This document shows positions 7,802 through 15,006 of a stretch of 25,577 nt of DNA, piece after piece; position 1 is the stretch's first letter, and every line of letters begins with the position of its first letter. The DNA lies in the NCBI GenBank assembly GCA_002405805.1, contig DHMN01000021.1, positions 1 through 25,577 of the forward strand. The letters are read 5' to 3'. The notes beneath the pieces were generated by a model that saw nothing but the letters and a program-made list of their open reading frames with translations, was not told the DNA's origin and did no database searches. The DNA is from Cyanobacteria bacterium UBA4641. GTDB lineage: Bacteria; Cyanobacteriota; Vampirovibrionia; Gastranaerophilales; Gastranaerophilaceae. A program made the translations under genes and the position numbers.

Positions 7802-8278
7802 TTATTTTTTCAGAAAAGCTAAAGCTTTCTTTAAATATACCTTAGTAAGGTTTTCTAAAGATAGTTCACCTGTTTTAACTTTTTCAAGAGTGTCTTGAAT
7901 ATATTTTAAGTTGACATGCTCAGCAGGTAAAATATTTGAGTCTCTCAATTCTACAATTTTACCGTTTTTTATTTTGCCACAAAGTCCAACCTTGTTGTCG
8001 CCAATGTTTGCATCACTTGGGTTAAAATTGTCTAAAATAACAAAATCGCCTGTTCCATTTTTCGGAACATTTGAAAAATAGCTGTTTCTCATAGAAGGTT
8101 TACTTCTTAGGATTTTATTTTTGTGGTATTCCTTTTGATATATTGGAGAATCAGCATTTTCTTTTTGTAGGTTTAATGCATCTTTGCTGTCATTTATTCT
8201 GATAGAATAAGCATCTCTATTCAAAAAGTAACGAGTACCGTTTGAAGAGGTAAATGTTTTTAATGTAATATTATCCAT
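7802..8278 (-). CDS. hypothetical protein, last gene of a minus-strand cluster
   Basis: Not recognised. 158 residues, no signal peptide and no membrane segment. The N-terminal half has short beta-like stretches (ITLKTFTSSNGTRYFLNRDAYSIRI) and the middle VGLCGKIKNGKIVELRDS. The C-terminus (about 120-158) is helical and Lys-rich: LKYIQDTLEKVKTGELSLENLTKVYLKKALAFLKK. The start is supported by AGAGGAT about eight bases before the ATG. It lies 56 bases downstream of the paralogous membrane-protein pair on the same strand, so it is probably co-transcribed and may be a cytosolic partner of them. It is convergent with the CMD-cupin gene across a shared terminator. Confidence 0.7.
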   Translation of the reverse strand: MDNITLKTFTSSNGTRYFLNRDAYSIRINDSKDALNLQKENADSPIYQKEYHKNKILRSKPSMRNSYFSNVPKNGTGDFVILDNFNPSDANIGDNKVGLCGKIKNGKIVELRDSNILPAEHVNLKYIQDTLEKVKTGELSLENLTKVYLKKALAFLKK

Positions 8279-8334
8279 GTGTTTTTATCCTCTAATCTTT
8301 TACATTTATTTTAAATCAAAACAAAACTTTTTTG

Positions 8335-8991
8335 CTACTTAGATTGAGGAGTTGTTACGTTATTTAATTTATCAATAGAAATGTTAGCTTTTTGTTCTTT
8401 AGTGCTTACTTCTGGTTGTTGGATATTTCCAGCTTTTTGTACATCCTTGCCACCTTTTTTATCTTTCTTGAAAATCAAATCCATTACAGGATGTAAAATG
8501 ATTTGAGATAAAATTGGGGCACACAAAGCCAAAATAAATACTGTTGAAATAATTGAACTAAATTCGTGAACACCTTTCCCTAATCTGTAGCGTTTATCTG
8601 AATGTAGCAATTCGCCAAGTTTTTCGTGCAATGCTTTTTTGTTTTCTTTAGTTTTTGCATCTTCTATTTGTTTTTGGAAAGTGTCATATAAATCTAATCT
8701 TTCAATATCTTCCTTTGCTTTGAAGAAATGATTTTTGACAAAACCGTAAACCGGTTTCTTGACTTTGTTAATAAAGCCAAGATACAAACCTAAACAAAAT
8801 GATTGGTATAATAATTCTTTTGTTGCAGCATATTTTTTTGAATTTCCATTGGCGTTTTTATCATAATAAATAAATGTAGGTCTGCCAAGGGCTTTTAATG
8901 TTGTTTCTACTGCAATTGCGTTGATTGTATTTTGTGCAAATTCAGCAGCTTTTGGATTTGTTAATATACTTTTTACTGGTGAAACTTTCAT
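8335..8991 (-). CDS. hypothetical two-segment membrane protein, RP-D-KYAA family member A
   Basis: Not a family I can name. 218 residues with hydrophobic segments at about 61-77 (LYQSFCLGLYLGFINKV) and 144-174 (FSSIISTVFILALCAPILSQ and on to the conserved-looking HPVMDLIFKK). Between them lies a charged helical stretch (91-140, possible coiled coil), and a polar tail follows 178. Residues 36-60 hold R37-P38, D44, K53-Y54-A55-A56 and E59-L60, which align without gaps to residues 31-55 of the gene just upstream. The ATG is four bases from that gene's stop and its Shine-Dalgarno (GAGGG) sits inside the end of it, which indicates translational coupling. The pair likely forms a hetero-oligomeric membrane complex; function unknown. 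Confidence 0.75.
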   Translation of the reverse strand: MKVSPVKSILTNPKAAEFAQNTINAIAVETTLKALGRPTFIYYDKNANGNSKKYAATKELLYQSFCLGLYLGFINKVKKPVYGFVKNHFFKAKEDIERLDLYDTFQKQIEDAKTKENKKALHEKLGELLHSDKRYRLGKGVHEFSSIISTVFILALCAPILSQIILHPVMDLIFKKDKKGGKDVQKAGNIQQPEVSTKEQKANISIDKLNNVTTPQSK

Positions 8992-8994
8992 AAT

Positions 8995-9531
8995 CTAAAC
9001 CCTCATCCCCATATTGTGATATGGGTTACTTGTACCTACCGGTGTGTAGTAGTTCATTTTATGTTGACCTGACGGTTTTTTAACAGTTGTGCAACCGGTA
9101 TTTTCCAGTTGAGGTTTTTGAGTTACCAGTTTGTCTGAACTTGCATTTGGGTCATAGTCAGGCATAAGTTTCTTCATTATTGGTGGCATACCCATATTAC
9201 AAAATTTTGGAACAAAGTAACCAGCAGCTGCGCAAATTCCTAAGAATGATAAAATTGCATTTGCTCGTTTAAATTCAATTGTTCCTTTCTTTGCCACCAA
9301 ACCTGTCATGCTTTCAGCTATCAAGCCCATTGTAAGAGTTGTCGGAACGCCGATAAACTCGGTCATAAGCTCTCTTAATGCTGCATATTTTCTTGCGTCT
9401 GGTGATTCTTTTTTATCTGTAATACTCAAAATGGGTCTTACTGTCCCTTTACCGCATGCTATTGCCATTACGGTGTAAATTGGCTTATTGTTCTCGCCAA
9501 GCTTTTCACATATATTGTGGATAAATGACAT
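8995..9531 (-). CDS. hypothetical two-segment membrane protein, RP-D-KYAA family member B
   Basis: Not recognised. 178 residues. It shares with the following gene the block R32-P33, D39, K48-Y49-A50-A51 and E54-L55, then a hydrophobic segment (57-79, FIGVPTTLTMGLIAESMTGL), and a second one (90-110, NAILSFLGICAAAGYFVPKF) followed by PPIMKKL, matching HPVMDLIFKK in the paralogue. The tail after 120 is polar and rich in Asn, Pro and Tyr, ending NPYHNMGMRV. The ATG at 9531 lacks a good Shine-Dalgarno. It is the first gene of the 9531-7802 run; a TATAAA box on the minus strand near 9572-9577 may be its promoter. Likely cytoplasmic-membrane protein of a lineage-specific family. Confidence 0.72.
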   Translation of the reverse strand: MSFIHNICEKLGENNKPIYTVMAIACGKGTVRPILSITDKKESPDARKYAALRELMTEFIGVPTTLTMGLIAESMTGLVAKKGTIEFKRANAILSFLGICAAAGYFVPKFCNMGMPPIMKKLMPDYDPNASSDKLVTQKPQLENTGCTTVKKPSGQHKMNYYTPVGTSNPYHNMGMRV

Positions 9532-9688
9532 TTTTAATACACTATCTTTTATTTATTGTTCCTAATACACTTTATATTCTAAATCTATAAAAAACAATGG
9601 CAATCAATATTTATCTTATTGTTAAGATTTTTAAACTAAAATAACTAAAAAAAGTAGCAGTATATGAATTTTATATAAGAGATGATAT

Positions 9689-10528
9689 CTAAAAATCGAA
9701 AATTAAATCATCGGCAGAGTCGTTAGTCTTTGCGCTACCTTCTTCAATTTCTTTTATCATTTGAGGTTTTATTAAGTGGTCAAGTGCCCCAGGGACAAAC
9801 TTTGGAGAAGATGATTCTTCATCACTTTGTTTTTTTACATTGAAGGTTCTTACATCTTTTGGAAAAAATCTCAAATGTACATTTTGACTTATGTTCTGAG
9901 CTACGTTGTTTCTGTAATATTGTTTGATTTTCTCAAGATGAGATGCTGCTTGAGCTTGATTTAGTGCTAGAAAATATCCGTTGGAGTCTGAAACGGTTTT
10001 GTTATATTTGCTACTCCACATTACAACTCCGTTGACTGTATCTGTTAATACAGCGGTGGTTGTTAAATTGAACGGATAAGTTATTTTAAACGCACTTGAA
10101 ATTTCCAAAACTTCCCACAATCCGCGTCTTGTTGCTGAACGGTCAGTGATTGCATAACTTGAGATAATAATTATAGACTTTACTCCGAATTTTTGAGAAA
10201 GTGCTTTTAATGTATCAAAATCTATTTTTTCTGTTTGTTCAAAATCCGTCAGCATATTTTGAGTTTCGGCTTTTAATTGTGGGTCATGCGAAAGTTTATC
10301 TCTAACGGTTGACAAATCTACAACATTGATTGTTCTGTAGTTTTCAAGATTTTGAGAAACATAGTTTGCTGCAATTTCTGAAGGTTCAGGGAAACAAAAA
10401 TAATTGTCACAAATATTAAAGATATCTGTAGGCAGAACCATAACATCAAATTGTACTGCATTAGCTATTCCTGTTGATGTTAGCAGTATTGCAATTGTAA
10501 ACAAAATCTTAAAAACAATCTTTTTCAT
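9689..10528 (-). CDS. exported protein with possible CsgG/TolB-N-like fold
   Basis: Unrecognised secreted protein. ATG at 10528 (MKKIVFKILF) is chosen over the TTG two codons upstream; an extended -10 box ends six bases before it. 279 residues. Signal peptide of about 24 residues with probable cleavage after GIANA. The mature part starts VQFDVMVLPTDIF and continues with NYVSQNLENYRTINVVDLSTVRDKL, then LKALSQKFGVKSIIIISSYAI and TAVLTDTVNGVVMWSSKY. This order (strand, helix, degrading 'find the paralogue-like component' strand, then a strand reporting a metabolised variable) resembles the CsgG/LpoB/TolB N-terminal fold of periplasmic or outer-membrane proteins; inference only. There is no lipobox. 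The C-terminus is acidic and ends DDLIFDF. It is divergent from the WecG/TagA gene. Confidence 0.75.
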   Translation of the reverse strand: MKKIVFKILFTIAILLTSTGIANAVQFDVMVLPTDIFNICDNYFCFPEPSEIAANYVSQNLENYRTINVVDLSTVRDKLSHDPQLKAETQNMLTDFEQTEKIDFDTLKALSQKFGVKSIIIISSYAITDRSATRRGLWEVLEISSAFKITYPFNLTTTAVLTDTVNGVVMWSSKYNKTVSDSNGYFLALNQAQAASHLEKIKQYYRNNVAQNISQNVHLRFFPKDVRTFNVKKQSDEESSSPKFVPGALDHLIKPQMIKEIEEGSAKTNDSADDLIFDF

Positions 10529-10534
10529 ATTCAA

Positions 10535-10543
10535 ATTATAGCA
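10535..10543 (-). promoter_or_regulatory. extended -10 promoter, minus strand, leaderless spacing
   Basis: On the minus strand TGC-TATAAT is followed by exactly six bases (TTGAAT) and the ATG at 10528. It faces the plus-strand promoter at 10559-10567, and the footprints of the two would overlap. Confidence 0.6.
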
Positions 10544-10558
10544 TAATTCTACTCAATG

Positions 10559-10567
10559 TGATATAAT
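10559..10567 (+). promoter_or_regulatory. extended -10 promoter of the wecG-like gene, leaderless spacing
   Basis: TGA-TATAAT followed by six bases (ATACTT) and the ATG at 10574. No Shine-Dalgarno. The -35 region of this promoter would cover the -10 box of the opposing promoter. Confidence 0.6.
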
Positions 10568-10573
10568 ATACTT

Positions 10574-11290
10574 ATGGATAGAGACTTGGTTAAAATATTA
10601 GGGTATGGAGTTGACAGTTTTACCTTTGATGAGGCTGTAGAGTATGCGTATTCTCATCATGGGCAAATTGTTACAATTAACCCTGAAATGATTTCAGAGG
10701 CAAGAAAGAATAAAGAATTTTCAGAAATAGTTGAACATGCTGACCTTGTTGTACCTGATGGTATTGGGGTTGAAATCGGTTTAAAGATTTTAGGACATAA
10801 GGTCAAACGGATTCCTGGGATTGAGCTTGGACGAGCATTAATTGTAAAATTTTCTGATGAAAATAAAACTGTAGCTTTTGTAGGCGCTAAACCTGAAGTT
10901 GTTGAATCTGCAGTAAAAATGCTCAGAACCGATATTCAAAATTTGAATGTTGTGTATTACCATGACGGATATTTCAAAGATGCAAATATAATTATGGATA
11001 GCTTATATCAGGCCAAACCAGATTTGGTGTTGGTTGCGTTAGGCTCTCCAAAACAAGAATTTTTCATTGCTGAAATGAAAAATCGCCTTCCAAATTCTAC
11101 ATTTATAGGACTTGGTGGTAGTTTTGATGTTTGGGCAGGTCATGTTGAACGTGCTCCTGAAATTTATCAAAATTTAGGTTTAGAGTGGTTATATAGAACA
11201 ATTAAAGAACCGAAACGTTTTAAACGAATATTTCCAACTTTGCCATTGTTCATATTGAGTGTATTAAAAGAAAGGCTGTTTAGAGGATAA
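10574..11290 (+). CDS. WecG/TagA/CpsF-family glycosyltransferase (GT26)
   Basis: Transfers a sugar (ManNAc in TagA, ManNAcA in WecG) from a UDP donor to an undecaprenyl-linked acceptor at the cytosolic face of the membrane, in polysaccharide or teichoic-acid-like polymer synthesis. 238 residues, normal for the family. Motifs: VTINPEM (33-39; T34 corresponds to the conserved Thr of TagA), LVVPDG (58-63; D62 corresponds to the catalytic Asp), FVGAKPEV, LVLVALGSPKQE, GLGGSFDVWAG, and the C-terminal RAPEIYQNLGLEWLYRTIKEPKRFKR appendage that anchors to the membrane. It is the first gene of a run with the half transketolase (zero-base spacing) and the giant pilin. The acceptor and exact sugar cannot be told from the sequence. 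Confidence 0.94.
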   Translation: MDRDLVKILGYGVDSFTFDEAVEYAYSHHGQIVTINPEMISEARKNKEFSEIVEHADLVVPDGIGVEIGLKILGHKVKRIPGIELGRALIVKFSDENKTVAFVGAKPEVVESAVKMLRTDIQNLNVVYYHDGYFKDANIIMDSLYQAKPDLVLVALGSPKQEFFIAEMKNRLPNSTFIGLGGSFDVWAGHVERAPEIYQNLGLEWLYRTIKEPKRFKRIFPTLPLFILSVLKERLFRG

Positions 11291-12109
11291 ATGTTAAACG
11301 AATCAGATATTAATAAATTAAAAGAATTGAGCTTAGAAAATCGTAAAAATGTGATAGAAATGGTTTATAATGCCTCATCTGGTCACATTGGCGGTTCTTT
11401 GTCAGCTTGTGATATTTTGACAGTTTTGTTTCATAAATGTATGAATATTTCTGCAAAAGAACCAAAAAGTGAAACTCGTGACCGTTTTGTTTTGTCAAAA
11501 GGACATGTTTCACCTGTCTATTATTCTATTCTTTCTCAATTAGGATTTATTGAAAAATCTGATTTAATGACGTTTAGAAAATTAGGTTCAAAACTCCAAG
11601 GACACCCTTGTTTAAAATGTCCGGGGGTTGAAGTTGCGACAGGCTCTTTGGGGCAAGGTTTATCTATGGCTTGCGGTATTGCAATGTCTTTAAAACTTGA
11701 TAATAATCCTGCAAATGTATTTGTTTTGTTGGGTGATGGCGAAATGCAAGAAGGTAGTGTGTGGGAGGCATTGATGCAAGCTGCTCACCGAAAACTGGAT
11801 AATTTAGTTGCAATTATAGATAGAAACCGACTTCAAATCGACGGTTCAACAGAATGTGTAAAAGCTTTGGATGATTTGGCAGACAAGGTTAGAGCATTCA
11901 ATTGGAATGTTATTGAAATTGACGGTCATGACATTTCTTCAATATATGCTGCTATTGAATCTGCAAAAAAATCAGATAGACCGACTGCAATTGTTGCTAA
12001 TACCATAAAGGGTAAAGGTGTAAGTTTTATGGAAAACAATGCAGGATGGCATGGCAAAGCCCCTAATAAAGAAGAATTTAAGAAAGCAATATTAGAATTA
12101 AGTAAATAA
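11291..12109 (+). CDS. transketolase, N-terminal (TPP-binding) subunit
   Basis: N-terminal half of a split transketolase, 272 residues. It holds the pyrophosphate/Mg site of TPP: H32 in SGHIGGS, H72 in SKGHVSP, H105 in LQGHP, GSLGQGLS (118-125) and the GDGEMQEGSVWEA motif (148-160) completed by N179. The pyrimidine-binding C-terminal subunit, normally the next gene, is not here: a pilin-like gene follows instead. The protein cannot be active alone, so its partner must be encoded elsewhere. The ATG directly follows the stop of the glycosyltransferase gene and uses the AGAGGAT at that gene's end as ribosome-binding site. Role: pentose phosphate interconversion, or supply of C5 precursors (DXS-like use is less likely from the motifs). 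Confidence 0.94.
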   Translation: MLNESDINKLKELSLENRKNVIEMVYNASSGHIGGSLSACDILTVLFHKCMNISAKEPKSETRDRFVLSKGHVSPVYYSILSQLGFIEKSDLMTFRKLGSKLQGHPCLKCPGVEVATGSLGQGLSMACGIAMSLKLDNNPANVFVLLGDGEMQEGSVWEALMQAAHRKLDNLVAIIDRNRLQIDGSTECVKALDDLADKVRAFNWNVIEIDGHDISSIYAAIESAKKSDRPTAIVANTIKGKGVSFMENNAGWHGKAPNKEEFKKAILELSK

Positions 12110-12116
12110 TGGAGGC

Positions 12117-14492
12117 ATGATGATATTTAAAAATCCTTTGAAAAGAATTGGATTTACAATGATGGAAGTGCTGTTGGCTGTTTTCATCGTAGGTATTTTA
12201 GCTGCGGTTACAATTCCTATTGTAAGCAGACAGTTGGAAAAATCAGATGAATACTCATATTATTTGGCATATAGAACCGTTGAAAAAATGGCAGGTCAAA
12301 TAGTAGCCCAAGGCGACCCGGCAGAAGATACTACAGCTTTAAATATTCAAGATGATTCTGCCAAAAAACAAACATTCATAGCTTATTTAAAAGATAAGAT
12401 GAATGAATCCGGTAGACCATTTAGAACTTTTATTGCCTCTATTGAGCGTAGAATTGTATTAACAGAATCTTACGTATTTAGCAAATTGTATCCTCGAGCT
12501 TCTGCGGAATGGATGACATCAAAACCTAAAAACTTTGTTAGCATAAGAAGTGAAGACTATGATACGGCTTGGTTAGGTGCGCAAGTATGTTTAAATAACC
12601 GTACTGATATTTTAAAGACTATTACTCAAGAAGAAAAAACTAGAACAAAAGATGATGGTACTACTGAAACTTATATAGAAGAAAAAAAAGTTTACTATAA
12701 CAAAAATGAAGGAAGCTCAGAAAACCCTGTATTCAATTGTGATGATTACAGTGTATCTTCATTTGATGATGATAATGATATTAGGGCTTTATTCTCTCCA
12801 AATTCGGATTTTAAGTTATCTGATGCAAATTTATCTTCAATTGTAAATTTTATGAAGGGACAGTCATCTCCTGATGCGAGAAGTTTTTGTAACAATCAAT
12901 TTAAATCATTTTATGGTTCTTCCAAAACGGTTGGAACAAAAACGTATACGCTTAGTGTAGGATATGAAGAAGAGGGCGATTTTGGTGATGATGGTTCTAG
13001 CGAGGATGGCGAAGGAGATGTAGAAACTCCAGAAGGTTTCCAAGATGCTCCGGCTAGTGACCCTGCTGGTTCTTGTGACTTATCCGGTACGTACACTTAT
13101 TATGTAGCTCCTGATGATGCCAGTCAGTCTGAGTCTAAAAAGCCTACATTTGAAGCGGGTTGGTGCGAAGCTCATGGCTATGTAAATATGGTGAATGCTA
13201 GTACGGAAACTGTAGATTGCCAATGTGACCCTTCATCATATATTGTTTCAGCTAATAATGAAAAAGCTTGCTTTGCGGCTCCAGTAAAATCAAATGAGCA
13301 AGTTTATGATTTCAATGGTCGTGCCGTATATTGTTCTACGGACTTCAATTCAAAAAATGGTACTTGCTGTCCTAAAAATTCAACCTTTGACGGTTCAGCA
13401 TGTCAATGTATTGCAGGATATAAAATGGAAGGCGGCAGTTGCGTATTAGACTACTGTCCAAAAGGTTCTCATAAATCTTCCGATGGTGTGTGTATCACTA
13501 ATCCGCCGATTGTAAAGGCCAACAGATTCTGTGAGTTAATTAAGGATAACTGGAATTTGTCTAGTTCTAGTTGTAATACCTTCTCAGGAGGTTCTAATAC
13601 TGATGTGTATAATGCAGCACTAGGTGCAGATGGAGGCAATTATTTGTCAATAAAATCTCAAGTTGGTGCATTTAAAGATTTAACTCCAAATATTGTGTTT
13701 GCAAACGGATTAAGAATGTGGATACTTGGTGATAAAGCTGCTTCTATGCCTGGACTATCAGCAACTCCAACCGGCGCTACAAGTACACAAAATATGTGTC
13801 AAAAAGTTCCTCTTACTAATAATAACGCAGCAGCTTGTGTAAATGCCGGTGGTTATTTCTGTAAAGATAGTAACAACTGTTTTACTTTGGCTGATAAAAC
13901 AAATGCGACAGTTGACGATGCTCGTGGATGTTGTGCATCTGTTGATTTAACAGACTATATTACAGCAGCCCATAGTGCAGGTGAACCTGATAAGTATAAA
14001 CAAGCTTCTGTTGCTTATGGTATAAGTGGATTTACAGTTTTTGTTGACATTAATGGTGATAAAGGTAATGGAACATTATGGGATGATGTTTATCCATTCT
14101 TTATTGCTGCAAATGGTACAGTGTACCCAGCTTATCCACTAGATGCTTCAAAAAGTGAAACAGCTGGTTCAAATTCACTATATTTGGGTGGTAACAGTGA
14201 AAAACAACTTCCTGTTGATGTTTACTATTATACAGATAGTTCAGATACTCGTCAAAAGATTACTGCATTTTCTAATGTATCTTATGCGAGAGCGGTATGT
14301 TCTGCGAGAAAAGTCAGTCAATTTACTCCATATTGTATGAACTTAGGTCAAAAGTTCAGCACTAAGGGAATAGGTGGTGCAGAATTAAAAGGAATGGAAT
14401 ATCTGTCAAATGACGATAAAGCCACTTCAAATAATCCTTGTGATAGATTTAACTGTTTTGTAACAGTGCGAAGAAGACTAAGGTCATTCTAA
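12117..14492 (+). CDS. giant type IV pilin-like protein with Cys-rich region
   Basis: Pilin-type N-terminus: K5, K9-R10, then prepilin peptidase site G12 before F13, with Glu at mature position 5 (E17), and the hydrophobic helix LLAVFIVGILAAVTIPIV. At 791 residues it is four to five times the usual pilin length. After a Thr/Lys-rich region there is an acidic stretch (about 283-310), then a Cys-rich segment (about 320-459, roughly 13 Cys, with two C-Q-C units: VDCQCDPSSY and SACQCIAGYKMEGG) that looks EGF-like. A C-terminal half follows with further paired Cys (GYFCKDSNNCF, ARGCCAS), ending PCDRFNCFVTVRRRLRSF. GGAGG just before 12117 supports the start; ATG at 12120 is possible. Likely a surface adhesin assembled by a type IV pilus or type II secretion machine encoded elsewhere. 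It is followed by a terminator. Confidence 0.88.
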   Translation: MMIFKNPLKRIGFTMMEVLLAVFIVGILAAVTIPIVSRQLEKSDEYSYYLAYRTVEKMAGQIVAQGDPAEDTTALNIQDDSAKKQTFIAYLKDKMNESGRPFRTFIASIERRIVLTESYVFSKLYPRASAEWMTSKPKNFVSIRSEDYDTAWLGAQVCLNNRTDILKTITQEEKTRTKDDGTTETYIEEKKVYYNKNEGSSENPVFNCDDYSVSSFDDDNDIRALFSPNSDFKLSDANLSSIVNFMKGQSSPDARSFCNNQFKSFYGSSKTVGTKTYTLSVGYEEEGDFGDDGSSEDGEGDVETPEGFQDAPASDPAGSCDLSGTYTYYVAPDDASQSESKKPTFEAGWCEAHGYVNMVNASTETVDCQCDPSSYIVSANNEKACFAAPVKSNEQVYDFNGRAVYCSTDFNSKNGTCCPKNSTFDGSACQCIAGYKMEGGSCVLDYCPKGSHKSSDGVCITNPPIVKANRFCELIKDNWNLSSSSCNTFSGGSNTDVYNAALGADGGNYLSIKSQVGAFKDLTPNIVFANGLRMWILGDKAASMPGLSATPTGATSTQNMCQKVPLTNNNAAACVNAGGYFCKDSNNCFTLADKTNATVDDARGCCASVDLTDYITAAHSAGEPDKYKQASVAYGISGFTVFVDINGDKGNGTLWDDVYPFFIAANGTVYPAYPLDASKSETAGSNSLYLGGNSEKQLPVDVYYYTDSSDTRQKITAFSNVSYARAVCSARKVSQFTPYCMNLGQKFSTKGIGGAELKGMEYLSNDDKATSNNPCDRFNCFVTVRRRLRSF

Positions 14493-14501
14493 TAAAAATT
14501 T

Positions 14502-14532
14502 AAAAAGAGTCGGAGTATTCCGGCTCTTTTTT
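14502..14532 (+). terminator. Rho-independent terminator after the pilin-like gene
   Basis: Stem AAAAAGAGTCGG (14502-14513), loop AGTATT, CCGGCTCTTTTT (14520-14531) with one G:U pair, then T. It separates the wecG-like operon from the next gene. Confidence 0.85.
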
Positions 14533-14556
14533 GTAGCTAAGAAAGAGAGAAATATT

Positions 14557-15006
14557 ATGATTATTGATACTTTAAATAATATAGATAAATATAGTGAAAT
14601 TCCAGCTTATGCCATTGAATTTGTCAAAAAGCTGACAAAAAATATTGAGCTTGGCAAATATAAACTGAATGACAAGGAATTTGTTAATATTGAAGAATAT
14701 AACCCAAAATCTATAACTGATGCGAAATTTGAATCACATAAAAAATATATTGATATTCAGATTTTATTATCAGGAACAGAGCGAATATATATAAGACCTG
14801 TCAATGGACTGACCGAATCTGTTAAATATAGCGAAGAAAAAGATATTGCCTTTTACGCTGAATCTGTTAATGATGCTGATTTTGTAACTCTAAACGGTAC
14901 AAATTTTGTCATGGTTTATCCTCATGAAGCACACGCTCCACAAGTTGAAGTTCAAAATACAAAAGACAAAGTTAAAAAAGTTGTTGTAAAATTATTTGTA
15001 AAATAG
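14557..15006 (+). CDS. YhcH/YjgK/YiaL (EbgC-like) family protein
   Basis: Single-domain beta-barrel protein of 149 residues, normal length for the DUF386 family, whose members (YhcH, YiaL, YjgK, EbgC) are linked to sialic acid, mannosamine or galactoside use. Seen: ESHKKYIDIQILLSGTERI with the conserved His and Tyr, and YPHEAHAPQV near the end with the conserved His pair, which together form a putative metal-binding pocket. The family's reaction is not settled; an epimerase/mutarotase-like role on amino sugars has been suggested. Its closeness to a WecG/TagA transferase that may use ManNAc is suggestive but the two are separated by a terminator. Its stop codon abuts the stop of the convergent miaA gene with no base between. 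Confidence 0.9.
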   Translation: MIIDTLNNIDKYSEIPAYAIEFVKKLTKNIELGKYKLNDKEFVNIEEYNPKSITDAKFESHKKYIDIQILLSGTERIYIRPVNGLTESVKYSEEKDIAFYAESVNDADFVTLNGTNFVMVYPHEAHAPQVEVQNTKDKVKKVVVKLFVK

